A stretch of 64,000 nt of DNA from assembly GCA_016125075.1 (NCBI GenBank), contig WGMO01000014.1:1-64000 (forward strand), given 5' to 3'. Numbering within the stretch: position 1 is the stretch's first letter; the number at the start of each line of letters is the position of its first letter. The translations under genes and the position numbers were made by a program. The notes under the pieces are model-generated. The model was not told the DNA's origin. It was given only the letters and a program-made list of their open reading frames with translations, and made no database searches. The DNA is from Terrimonas sp. (GTDB taxonomy: Bacteria; Bacteroidota; Bacteroidia; Chitinophagales; Chitinophagaceae). This document shows, in pieces, positions 43,158 to 51,176 of this stretch.

Positions 43158-45470
43158 ATGCGCAGGGAAATTTTCTCTCCTGTATTGTTTGTGTTCATGT
43201 CCTTCTTCCTTTATCCACTATCAGTACCCTGCCAGATGAAAACGGATATCGATTGGCCGGCATTTATGAAAGGCCAGGATATGGTTTGGGAAGAATTGCC
43301 CCTGCAATGGAATGAAGGGGCGTTTTGTGGAAACGGACAGTTGGGTATGATGATTTATGTGAACAAAAAGGAGAACACGATCGTCTTTCACCAGGGCCGG
43401 CTTGATGTGACCGACCACCGTTTGGCGCCGGACCGCAAATCTTCCATTGGGGCATTGGGCGCTTCTGTCATGTATGATTTCCCCCGTTTGGATATTGGAC
43501 GTATGCGTTTACACCCGGCAGGAAAGATAATCAGCGGCACGATGCGGCAGGATCTATGGAATGCTGAAATCAGCGGTGAGATCATTACTGATTTGGGAAC
43601 AATTTCCTTTACGGCTTTTACGCCACACGACAGGATGATGAATATAGTGGATGTGGTTTCCACTGAGAAAAAAGGTGCGGCCCCTGCCGGCTGGCGATGG
43701 GATTTTTTTCCGGGAAACCCCGCTTCTCCCCGGATACAGACAAAGCCCGACCAGAAAAAAGGCAAAGGATATATCACTAACCCTAAACCGAAAATTGATA
43801 AAACAGGCGATATAACTGTATGTGTACAGTCGCTGATCGCCGGGGGGGATTATGCGACCGCCTGGTCAGAAAAACGCCAGCGGGGTTCGCAAAGATCAAT
43901 CTTATATACTGCGATCGCCAATGAGGTGCCGGCATCCGGTCTTTCAGCGAGGGTTGCCACCCGAACAATTCTCAATGCATCCGCCTTATCCCTCAACAAC
44001 CTCAGGGCCCGGCATCAGAACTGGTGGCATCATTATTACCAGCAGTCTTTCCTCACGATCCCTGATGCTGATATACAGTCTTTTTACTGGATACAACTCT
44101 ACAAGATGGGAGTCAGTGCAAGAGAGGATGGCCCTGCCGTCGACCTGTTTGGACCGGTATTTCGCATCAGCCAATGGCCCGGGATTTGGTGGAACCTGAA
44201 CCTGCAACTGACTTACTGGCCATTTTATGAAAGCAATCACCTGGATATCGCAAAAAGTTTATTGAATTTAATAGATGATCAGTTCGATTCCCTGCTTGAA
44301 AATTTCAGGGGCCCGAAACTGGGTGATTTTGCATGGGCGATGCACAATTACTGGTTACAGTACCGGTATGCGGGCGACTGGAAACTGATCGGGGAGAAAT
44401 GGGTGCCCAAGGCTGTGAAAGTGCTGGCTGCATATGAAGCAATGATGCAGCGAAACGCCGATGGGAAGATAGAATTGCTCCCCATGGGTTCACCGGAATT
44501 TAAAAGTTTTACGGAGTTTCCCAATACCAATTACAACCTCGCCATTCTGCATTGGTTGCTGAATTCGCTTGTGACTTCCAGTGAAAAATCACATATTCAT
44601 TCGGACGATATAATAAAATGGAAGCAAATGCTTGCTGACCTGGTTCCATATCCTGTTGACGAAAACGGTTTGATGATCGGCAGTAACCAGCCCTTTGACC
44701 TTGGGCACCGTCATTACTCCCATTTGCTGGCGCTGTATCCCTTGTTCCAGTTAAACCCCGATAGTGCGGCATCCAGGAACCTGGCAGAAAAATCATTGAA
44801 ACACTGGTTATCGATGGATCAGGGGAAAATGCTGAATGGGTTTTCCTATACCGGTGCCGCCTCCCTCTATGCTGCCTTAGGAGAAGGGAACGCTTCCCTG
44901 CAATATCTTGATACATTTATCCATGGTCATGGAGAAAATGGCTTGTTGTTTCCCAATACGATGTATACAGAAAGCAAGGGGAAAAACCCGACACTCGAAA
45001 CACCCCTGAGCGCAGCGGCTTCCATCATGGAACTGCTTTTGCAAAGCTGGGGCCATTACATAAGGATATTTCCGGCTGTCCCTGACCGTTGGCAGGAAGC
45101 TTCTTTTTATCATTTAAGGGCCCGGGGTGGATTCCTGGTCAGTGCGGTAAGAAGACAGGGCAAAACGCAATGGGTAAGTGTAAAGAGTTTGTCCGGAGAA
45201 ACCTGCCAGCTGAAGATTCCTGGTTGGGATGGGGTGGTTCAGATCAGCCAGGGGAAACAGATCCCTATCGTAAAAATAGGGAAGGGTGAATTCAGGATTG
45301 ATTTAAAAGCGGGAGAAGAAGGGGTCTTTTCACAGGATGATAAGCAGGTCTATGCGGTGGTAAGGCCCATCCGGGAAGGGGTCGGTATTGCAAATTATTT
45401 TGGTGTTAAAAAAGGGCAACAATTGCCAAAGGATCTTAGCTGGCCCCTGCCGGAATATGATTGGAAGTAA
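43158..45470 (+). CDS. GH95-like glycoside hydrolase
   Basis: 770 residues from the ATG at 43158 (MRREIFSPVLFVFMSFFLYP, signal peptide); a GTG at 43116 lies before it. The N-terminal WEELPLQWNEGAFCGNGQLG is the GH95 substrate-pocket opening, the (alpha/alpha)6 barrel has WNLNLQLTYWPFYESNHLD, the motif LGHRHYSHLLALYP is the family hallmark, and the C-terminus has LRARGGFLVSAVRRQG. GH95 enzymes remove alpha-L-fucose or alpha-L-galactose. The sequence is divergent from standard GH95 (for example QWNEGAF), so the sugar may differ. Periplasmic. Confidence 0.82.
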   Translation: MRREIFSPVLFVFMSFFLYPLSVPCQMKTDIDWPAFMKGQDMVWEELPLQWNEGAFCGNGQLGMMIYVNKKENTIVFHQGRLDVTDHRLAPDRKSSIGALGASVMYDFPRLDIGRMRLHPAGKIISGTMRQDLWNAEISGEIITDLGTISFTAFTPHDRMMNIVDVVSTEKKGAAPAGWRWDFFPGNPASPRIQTKPDQKKGKGYITNPKPKIDKTGDITVCVQSLIAGGDYATAWSEKRQRGSQRSILYTAIANEVPASGLSARVATRTILNASALSLNNLRARHQNWWHHYYQQSFLTIPDADIQSFYWIQLYKMGVSAREDGPAVDLFGPVFRISQWPGIWWNLNLQLTYWPFYESNHLDIAKSLLNLIDDQFDSLLENFRGPKLGDFAWAMHNYWLQYRYAGDWKLIGEKWVPKAVKVLAAYEAMMQRNADGKIELLPMGSPEFKSFTEFPNTNYNLAILHWLLNSLVTSSEKSHIHSDDIIKWKQMLADLVPYPVDENGLMIGSNQPFDLGHRHYSHLLALYPLFQLNPDSAASRNLAEKSLKHWLSMDQGKMLNGFSYTGAASLYAALGEGNASLQYLDTFIHGHGENGLLFPNTMYTESKGKNPTLETPLSAAASIMELLLQSWGHYIRIFPAVPDRWQEASFYHLRARGGFLVSAVRRQGKTQWVSVKSLSGETCQLKIPGWDGVVQISQGKQIPIVKIGKGEFRIDLKAGEEGVFSQDDKQVYAVVRPIREGVGIANYFGVKKGQQLPKDLSWPLPEYDWK

Positions 45471-45549
45471 AAGCCAGGGTGAAGATCAATACCTCCAATA
45501 ACAGGGAGAGTACAAAAAAGAAGGGAACGCTTTAGTTAAAAAATAAAAA

Positions 45550-46776
45550 ATGAAATTTTTAAAATTATTAATGATCTGTTTGTCCGGTTTTTCTTTAACG
45601 GTTTCCGCTCAGGTAAAGTCGGATCTTGATTTGCCCTGGACCATAAAGGAGTTGCAGAACAGGATTGACAGTTGCGAAAGCAAGGCAATGGTCACATTGG
45701 GTACGCTCAAGAACTACAAGCGATCACCCCGGACCATCCCGGCCGGTCAAATACATTGGGATGCCAAACCCACAGGAGGGTGGACCACCGGCTTCTGGGC
45801 GGGTATCCTCTGGTATGTATATGAAGGGACCGGTGATGCAAAGATTAAAAAGGAAGCTGAGCAATTTACGGAGGAGATAAAAACCATCCTGGATGAACCG
45901 GTCAGGAGTCATGATATGGGTTTTATCTTTAACAGCAGTTTTGGCAACGGGTACCGGCTGACCGGTAACCAGGCCTATAAACAAACCTGTATCATCGCAG
46001 CCGATTCCCTGAGCCACCTGTTCAATGAAAAAGTGGGTACCATCTTATCCTGGCCGGCACAGGTGCGCAGTAACCTGTACGCGCCGCATAATACCATTAT
46101 CGACAATATGATAAACCTTGAACTGCTGTTCATGGCTTCCGACAACTCCTCCAACAAGGAATTTTACAGGATGGCAGTATCCCATGCTGATGTTACGATG
46201 AAAAACCAGGTCCGGCCGGATTCAACAGTTTACCATGTGGTAGTGTACGATGATATGACAGGGAAGGCTATCCGAAAAATCACTCACCAGGGTTATGCTG
46301 ATAACTCGGTTTGGGCAAGGGGCCAGGCCTGGGCCATTTATGGTTATTCCATGTGTTACCGGGAAACCGGCGAAGACCGTTTTTTGCAAATGGCAAAGCA
46401 ACTCACCGGGGCCTACCTGGAAAGGCTTCCGGAAGATGCCGTGCCTTACTGGGATTTTGATGATCCTGCCATTCCCAATGCGCCAAGGGACGCATCGGCA
46501 GCTGCCGTGGCGGCATCCGCCTTACTGGAACTTTCAGGGTTGGAAAAAAATGCAGCCGAAAAGCTATACTATCAAAAAGCTGCAGAGAAAATGCTTCGTT
46601 CATTGTCATCACCGGCTTACTGGAGCGGGCATCAGAATGATGCCTTCCTGATGCATTCTACCGGAAACCGGCCCAAGAATACGGAGGTGGATATCCCGAT
46701 CATCTATGCAGATTATTATTACATAGAAGCCCTGGTTCGGTTGAAAAAAATATTGTTATCGGAAAAAAAGAATTAG
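45550..46776 (+). CDS. GH88 unsaturated glucuronyl/galacturonyl hydrolase
   Basis: 408 residues with a signal peptide (MKFLKLLMICLSGFSLTVSA). The (alpha/alpha)6 barrel carries WTTGFWAGILWYVYEGTGD and the catalytic pair Asp122 (HDMGFIFNSSFGNGYRLTG) and Asp185 (TIIDNMINLELLF), which match the two Asp of known GH88 enzymes. HQGYADNSVWARGQAWAIYG binds the uronate. It removes the 4,5-unsaturated uronate that a polysaccharide lyase leaves on the non-reducing end. This predicts that a lyase works upstream; the heparinase-like and PL22-like proteins are candidates. Its stop abuts the ATG of the DUF1961 gene. Confidence 0.93.
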   Translation: MKFLKLLMICLSGFSLTVSAQVKSDLDLPWTIKELQNRIDSCESKAMVTLGTLKNYKRSPRTIPAGQIHWDAKPTGGWTTGFWAGILWYVYEGTGDAKIKKEAEQFTEEIKTILDEPVRSHDMGFIFNSSFGNGYRLTGNQAYKQTCIIAADSLSHLFNEKVGTILSWPAQVRSNLYAPHNTIIDNMINLELLFMASDNSSNKEFYRMAVSHADVTMKNQVRPDSTVYHVVVYDDMTGKAIRKITHQGYADNSVWARGQAWAIYGYSMCYRETGEDRFLQMAKQLTGAYLERLPEDAVPYWDFDDPAIPNAPRDASAAAVAASALLELSGLEKNAAEKLYYQKAAEKMLRSLSSPAYWSGHQNDAFLMHSTGNRPKNTEVDIPIIYADYYYIEALVRLKKILLSEKKN

Positions 46777-47526
46777 ATGCCGCACAAGAAACAAATAGGA
46801 TTTTTGAATGGATGGGTACTGGTGGTTTTCTTACTGGCGGGTAGCCCTGTTCGATCGCAATATACCCTCGATGATTTTAAAAAAGGGGAACTCATCTACC
46901 AGAACTCACTTTCTTCAAAGGAGGATATCAAAGGATGGGTCATGGAAGGCCCGGGGGTTACCGAGTTTAAAGACGGTTGGATGAATATGTATTCGCCTGG
47001 AGAAAAGTTTCATCATGTGCTTTGGTGCCCGAAAGATTTCCCGGGAAGTTTTATGGCCCAATGGGAATTGCAAAACCTGAAAACAGATGCAGGCTTATGC
47101 ATAATATTCTTTGCGGCCAAAGGGAATAAGGGTGAAAGCATATTTGACCCTTCTTTCCCCAAAAGGGATGGCACATTCAGTCAGTATACAAAAAGCGATT
47201 ATTTCAATAATTATCATATTTCCTATTATGCAAATGGCAGGGATAACCGCGAACGGGAAGTCGCACATCTCCGCAAAAACAAAGGTTTTGAAACCGTACA
47301 GGTTGGAGAACCGGGCATCCCCATTAGATCCACGGCCATTCACAAAATGACCTTGATAAAGGACGATGCCCATATTGTGATGTTTGTGGATGACCGAAAA
47401 ATAATTGACTGGACGGACGATGGTAAAAAGCAACCCGTTTGGCAGGATGGAAAAATGGGATTCCGGCAAATGCAGTGGACACATTTCCGATACAGGAATT
47501 TTAAAGTTTGGGAATTGCAGCATTAG
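46777..47526 (+). CDS. DUF1961 (YesU-like) protein
   Basis: 249 residues with a signal peptide (about 1-28, ending PVRSQ). The mature protein is a single beta-sandwich with GELIYQNSLSSKEDIKGW, WMNMYSPGEKFHHVLWCPKD and KMGFRQMQWTHFRYRNFKVWEL, typical of DUF1961. B. subtilis YesU, in a rhamnogalacturonan gene cluster, belongs here. The fold resembles concanavalin-type lectins, and the function is unproven. It starts at the base after the GH88 stop, so the two are almost surely coupled. Confidence 0.85.
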   Translation: MPHKKQIGFLNGWVLVVFLLAGSPVRSQYTLDDFKKGELIYQNSLSSKEDIKGWVMEGPGVTEFKDGWMNMYSPGEKFHHVLWCPKDFPGSFMAQWELQNLKTDAGLCIIFFAAKGNKGESIFDPSFPKRDGTFSQYTKSDYFNNYHISYYANGRDNREREVAHLRKNKGFETVQVGEPGIPIRSTAIHKMTLIKDDAHIVMFVDDRKIIDWTDDGKKQPVWQDGKMGFRQMQWTHFRYRNFKVWELQH

Positions 47527-47599
47527 TGATTGAAACATCAATTCATACGGTGATGGTATAACATGATCATGCAGAGAACAGAAAACAGGATAAACATTA

Positions 47600-48403
47600 A
47601 TGGTTAAAAATTATTATTTCTTTTTGATGCTGTTGTTGTTGCAACAGGTAACCATGGCCCAGGGGGAGATCCTGGAAACGGATCGTGTACCTGCTCAAAT
47701 GCCGCATGAACTGGATATCTACCTGGTCATTGGTCAATCCAATATGTCGGGCCGGGCCAGGATCAGGGAAGAAGACAGCGCTGTAATTCATCATGCTTTT
47801 CTATTCACCGGAAATGAAAAAACGCCCTGGGTAATGGCCACGAACCCGCTGAACCGTTACTCGTCTGTAAGAAAAGAACTGAAGATGCAAAAGCTGGGCC
47901 CTGCCTATGCTTTTGCAGAATCAATGGTTGCTAACAGAAAAGGAAATGAGATAGGCTTGGTTGTAAATGCCAGAGGGGGGACTCAGATTGTACAATGGCT
48001 TCCGGGAACAACGCTTTACCGTGAAGCTGTTCGGCAAACACAAAAGGCCCTTCAATATGGAAAACTGAAGGGTGTTATCTGGCACCAGGGAGAGGGGGAT
48101 TGTGATTCCATCCGGGTTGGCCTTTACCTGGGTCGGCTGGAAATGATCATCAATGGAATCCGGGAAACCTTTGATGATCCCAATTTACCCTTTATCGCAG
48201 GCCAGTTATTTGAAACCGATGAACGGCATGGCTTTAACCAGATGATTTTACAATTACCGGGATTCATCCAACATACCGGTGTAGCGCTATCCACCGGCAC
48301 CCGAACCATGGAGGGCACTCATTTTGATTCGGAAAGTGCGATGCTGTTGGGACAACGATATGCAGGTGAAATGAAAAAAATTCAGGGGCTTTTGAAAAAA
48401 TAA
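47600..48403 (+). CDS. SGNH carbohydrate esterase (SASA/CE6-like)
   Basis: 267 residues with a signal peptide (MVKNYYFFLMLLLLQQVTMA). The nucleophile motif is LVIGQSNMSG with Ser47. The GVIWHQGEGDCDSIR segment and the C-terminal EGTHFDSESAMLLG with the catalytic His complete a triad typical of the sialate-O-acetylesterase/CE6 group. It probably removes acetyl groups from a sugar chain, which opens the chain for the hydrolases and lyases. Periplasmic. Confidence 0.88.
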   Translation: MVKNYYFFLMLLLLQQVTMAQGEILETDRVPAQMPHELDIYLVIGQSNMSGRARIREEDSAVIHHAFLFTGNEKTPWVMATNPLNRYSSVRKELKMQKLGPAYAFAESMVANRKGNEIGLVVNARGGTQIVQWLPGTTLYREAVRQTQKALQYGKLKGVIWHQGEGDCDSIRVGLYLGRLEMIINGIRETFDDPNLPFIAGQLFETDERHGFNQMILQLPGFIQHTGVALSTGTRTMEGTHFDSESAMLLGQRYAGEMKKIQGLLKK

Positions 48404-48413
48404 ATAACAATTC

Positions 48414-49805
48414 ATGAAACAAAACAGCTTATTGAAATTGGTGATGGTCTTCCTGCTGGTGCAGGTAATCGGAAAACTGCCTGCCCAGGACCGACCCAAT
48501 ATACTGATCATCATGACCGACGAACAGTCGGTTGAATCGATGAGCTATTATTTAGGTAAAAAATACCTCAACACACCCAATATGGATTACCTCGCCGCGA
48601 ACGGGGTTAGTTTTACCAATACCTATTGCGCCAATCCACTTTGTGTTCCATCGCGGAGTTCAATTTTTACTGGCAGGTATCCCCATGAATTGGGGATACA
48701 GTCCAATGACGAGACCTTGATTGACCCCGTTCGGTTTCCGACAATGGGAACTATTTTTTCGCAAGCCGGTTACGAAACCGGTTATGTCGGTAAATGGCAC
48801 CTGCCTTATGACCGTAAAAAGGAAGCAACCCATGGTTTCAGCTACCTGCCGGATAAAAAAGGAAATGGTGATGACAACCGTTCGCCCTTGCTGGCCAGGA
48901 ATTTCCTGGAGATGAAGCGGGATAAACCCTTCCTGCTGGTGGTATCCTTTATGAACCCGCATAATATCTGTCAATGGGCGCGTGGGGAAGAATTGCCGGA
49001 TGGTGCCATAGGCGATCCTCCGCCGGCGGACCAATGTCCACCCCTGCGGGCCAATGCCAGGCCTTCTGCGCATGAAACAGATATCATGCAATTGATGCGT
49101 ATCTCTTTTCAGAAAAGTGACAAGTTTCCTGTTGGATCATTTACCGATGAAAAGTGGCGGCAATATATCTGGAGTTATTACCGGCTGATTGAAAAAGTGG
49201 ATGCAGAGATCGGCAAGCTGTTGTCTGCTTTAAAAGAATTGGGTCTTGATAAAAACACCCTGATAGTTTTTACCAGTGACCATGGTGATATGCAGGGTGC
49301 ACACGAGTGGAACCAGAAAACGGTCTTATATGAAGAAGCCACAAGAGTTCCATTAATATTCAGTTATAAAGGGATAAAACCCGGAAAGTCTGATTTTCTT
49401 GTTCAATCAGGCATTGATATATTACCCAGCCTCTGCGATTTTGCCGGCATACCGATTCCTGCCACGGCCAGGGGACTGAGTCTGCAATCAATACTCACAA
49501 AAGGAAAGGATCCGGGAGATAGAAACTTTGTCGTGGTTTCGGATCACCTGGTACAGGGAGAACCGGTCGACGGGAAGAAACCCGAACCCGAGGGCCGGAT
49601 GCTCCGGAACAAAAGGTTTAAGTACTGGATCTATAATGAAGGGACCCAAAGAGAAACCCTGTATGATCTACAGAATGATCCGGGCGAAATGAATAACCTG
49701 GCTGGCGATCCCAAATTTAATTGGGATTTGCAAAAATGCAGGAAGGAGCTCTATGAATGGGCACAGCAAAACAAGGATCCCTTTATTCAATTCATGGTGA
49801 AATAA
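48414..49805 (+). CDS. S1-family sulfatase
   Basis: 463 residues with a signal peptide (MKQNSLLKLVMVFLLVQVIG). Formylglycine motif NPLCVPSRSSIFTGRYPHE (Cys77), metal motif IIMTDEQS, VGKWHLP with the normal Lys and His, and TSDHGDMQGAHEW for the second half of the metal site. The DEQS form and the HEW segment resemble sulfatases acting on uronate or hexosamine chains. It differs clearly from its two relatives in the window, so it probably acts on another position or sugar. It precedes the next sulfatase gene with 8 bp between stop and ATG. Confidence 0.93.
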   Translation: MKQNSLLKLVMVFLLVQVIGKLPAQDRPNILIIMTDEQSVESMSYYLGKKYLNTPNMDYLAANGVSFTNTYCANPLCVPSRSSIFTGRYPHELGIQSNDETLIDPVRFPTMGTIFSQAGYETGYVGKWHLPYDRKKEATHGFSYLPDKKGNGDDNRSPLLARNFLEMKRDKPFLLVVSFMNPHNICQWARGEELPDGAIGDPPPADQCPPLRANARPSAHETDIMQLMRISFQKSDKFPVGSFTDEKWRQYIWSYYRLIEKVDAEIGKLLSALKELGLDKNTLIVFTSDHGDMQGAHEWNQKTVLYEEATRVPLIFSYKGIKPGKSDFLVQSGIDILPSLCDFAGIPIPATARGLSLQSILTKGKDPGDRNFVVVSDHLVQGEPVDGKKPEPEGRMLRNKRFKYWIYNEGTQRETLYDLQNDPGEMNNLAGDPKFNWDLQKCRKELYEWAQQNKDPFIQFMVK

Positions 49806-49813
49806 TAAATAAC

Positions 49814-51166
49814 ATGCAAAAAGTCAATACCATCAGAAATACATTGGTCGCACTGGGTTGTTTGGGGTTTTTTATGGCACGGGCGCAACAACGACCCAAT
49901 GTCATCCTGATCTATTCGGATGACCAGGGAGCAGTTGACCTGAATTGTTACGGGGCTAAGGACCTGGTCACGCCCCATATCGACCAGCTGGCCAGGAGCG
50001 GGATACGGTTCAGCCAGTTTTATGCAGCCCCAGTCTGTTCCCCCTCCCGGGCCTCACTCCTCACGGGCCTGGATGCCCAACGGGCAGGCCTACCCGGAAA
50101 TGCCGGCGCCAATATAGACAGTAAAGTGGGCATGCCGGGTGATCGGTATACCATGGCGGAAATGTTTAAAGATGCCGGGTATCATACGGCGCATATTGGT
50201 AAGTGGCACCTGGGCTATCAGCCCGAAATGAGCCCGAATGCACAGGGTTTTGAATATTCTTTTGGCCACCTGGTGGGTTGTATTGATAATTATTCCCATT
50301 TCTTTTACTGGAATGGCCCTAACCGGCATGACCTGTACCGCAATGGGAAGGAAGTTTTTTATCCCGGCGAATATTTTCCCGACCTGATGGTGAAAGAAGC
50401 AGGTGCCTTTATGCAAAAAAATCTAAAGCATCCCTTCTTCCTGTATTTCGCGATCAACATGCCGCACTATCCTTACCAGGGTGATCCGAAATGGCTGCAG
50501 TATTACCGGGATAAAGGGGTTGCCTATCCCCGTGACCTTTATGCGGCATTTGTTTCTACACTTGATGATAAAATTGGCCTCTTGCTCGATAAGGTAAAGG
50601 AACTGGGTCTGACCGATAATACGATCATCATTTTCCAGTCGGACAATGGCTACTCTACGGAGGAAAGGGCTCATTTCGGGGGTGGAAGCGCCGGCATTTA
50701 CCGGGGCGCCAAAGCCTGTCTTTTTGAGGGTGGTATCAGGGTGCCTTCCTTGATCAGCTGGCCCGGAAAAATTGCCAAGGATGAATGGCGTGATCAGATG
50801 GCCGTGAACACCGACTGGTTACCTACACTGGCTGAATTATGTAATATCAAACTGGATGCAGCAAAGCTGGATGGCAAAAGCCTGGTACCGGTTCTCAACA
50901 GCGCAAAAGCGGCTTCTTTGCATGAGGAAGGATATTGCTGGGCTTTTAAGAAGATGTGGGCGGCCCGCAAAGGGAAATGGAAATTATTGGGTAATCCCGA
51001 TGACACCAGTAAAAAAGGGATTCTGACTGAAAAGGACAGATTATTCCTCGTTAACCTGGAAACCGATCCGGGTGAGATGCATAACCTCGCCTCGGAATAC
51101 CCGGAAATTGTAAAAACACTGACAACTCAATACCAGCAATGGGAGATGCATAATAAAAGCAATTAA
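49814..51166 (+). CDS. S1-family sulfatase
   Basis: 450 residues from the ATG at 49814, where the signal peptide begins (MQKVNTIRNTLVALGCLGFF); an upstream in-frame start at 49757 would overlap the previous gene. Formylglycine motif APVCSPSRASLLTG (Cys75), metal motif IYSDDQG, IGKWHLGYQ, and QSDNGYSTEE. The arrangement resembles the arylsulfatase A-like branch. It shares the tail YDLQNDPGE/NLETDPGEMHNLA type with the preceding sulfatase. Periplasmic, dependent on an external maturase. Confidence 0.93.
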   Translation: MQKVNTIRNTLVALGCLGFFMARAQQRPNVILIYSDDQGAVDLNCYGAKDLVTPHIDQLARSGIRFSQFYAAPVCSPSRASLLTGLDAQRAGLPGNAGANIDSKVGMPGDRYTMAEMFKDAGYHTAHIGKWHLGYQPEMSPNAQGFEYSFGHLVGCIDNYSHFFYWNGPNRHDLYRNGKEVFYPGEYFPDLMVKEAGAFMQKNLKHPFFLYFAINMPHYPYQGDPKWLQYYRDKGVAYPRDLYAAFVSTLDDKIGLLLDKVKELGLTDNTIIIFQSDNGYSTEERAHFGGGSAGIYRGAKACLFEGGIRVPSLISWPGKIAKDEWRDQMAVNTDWLPTLAELCNIKLDAAKLDGKSLVPVLNSAKAASLHEEGYCWAFKKMWAARKGKWKLLGNPDDTSKKGILTEKDRLFLVNLETDPGEMHNLASEYPEIVKTLTTQYQQWEMHNKSN

Positions 51167-51176
51167 ATAAGAGAAA

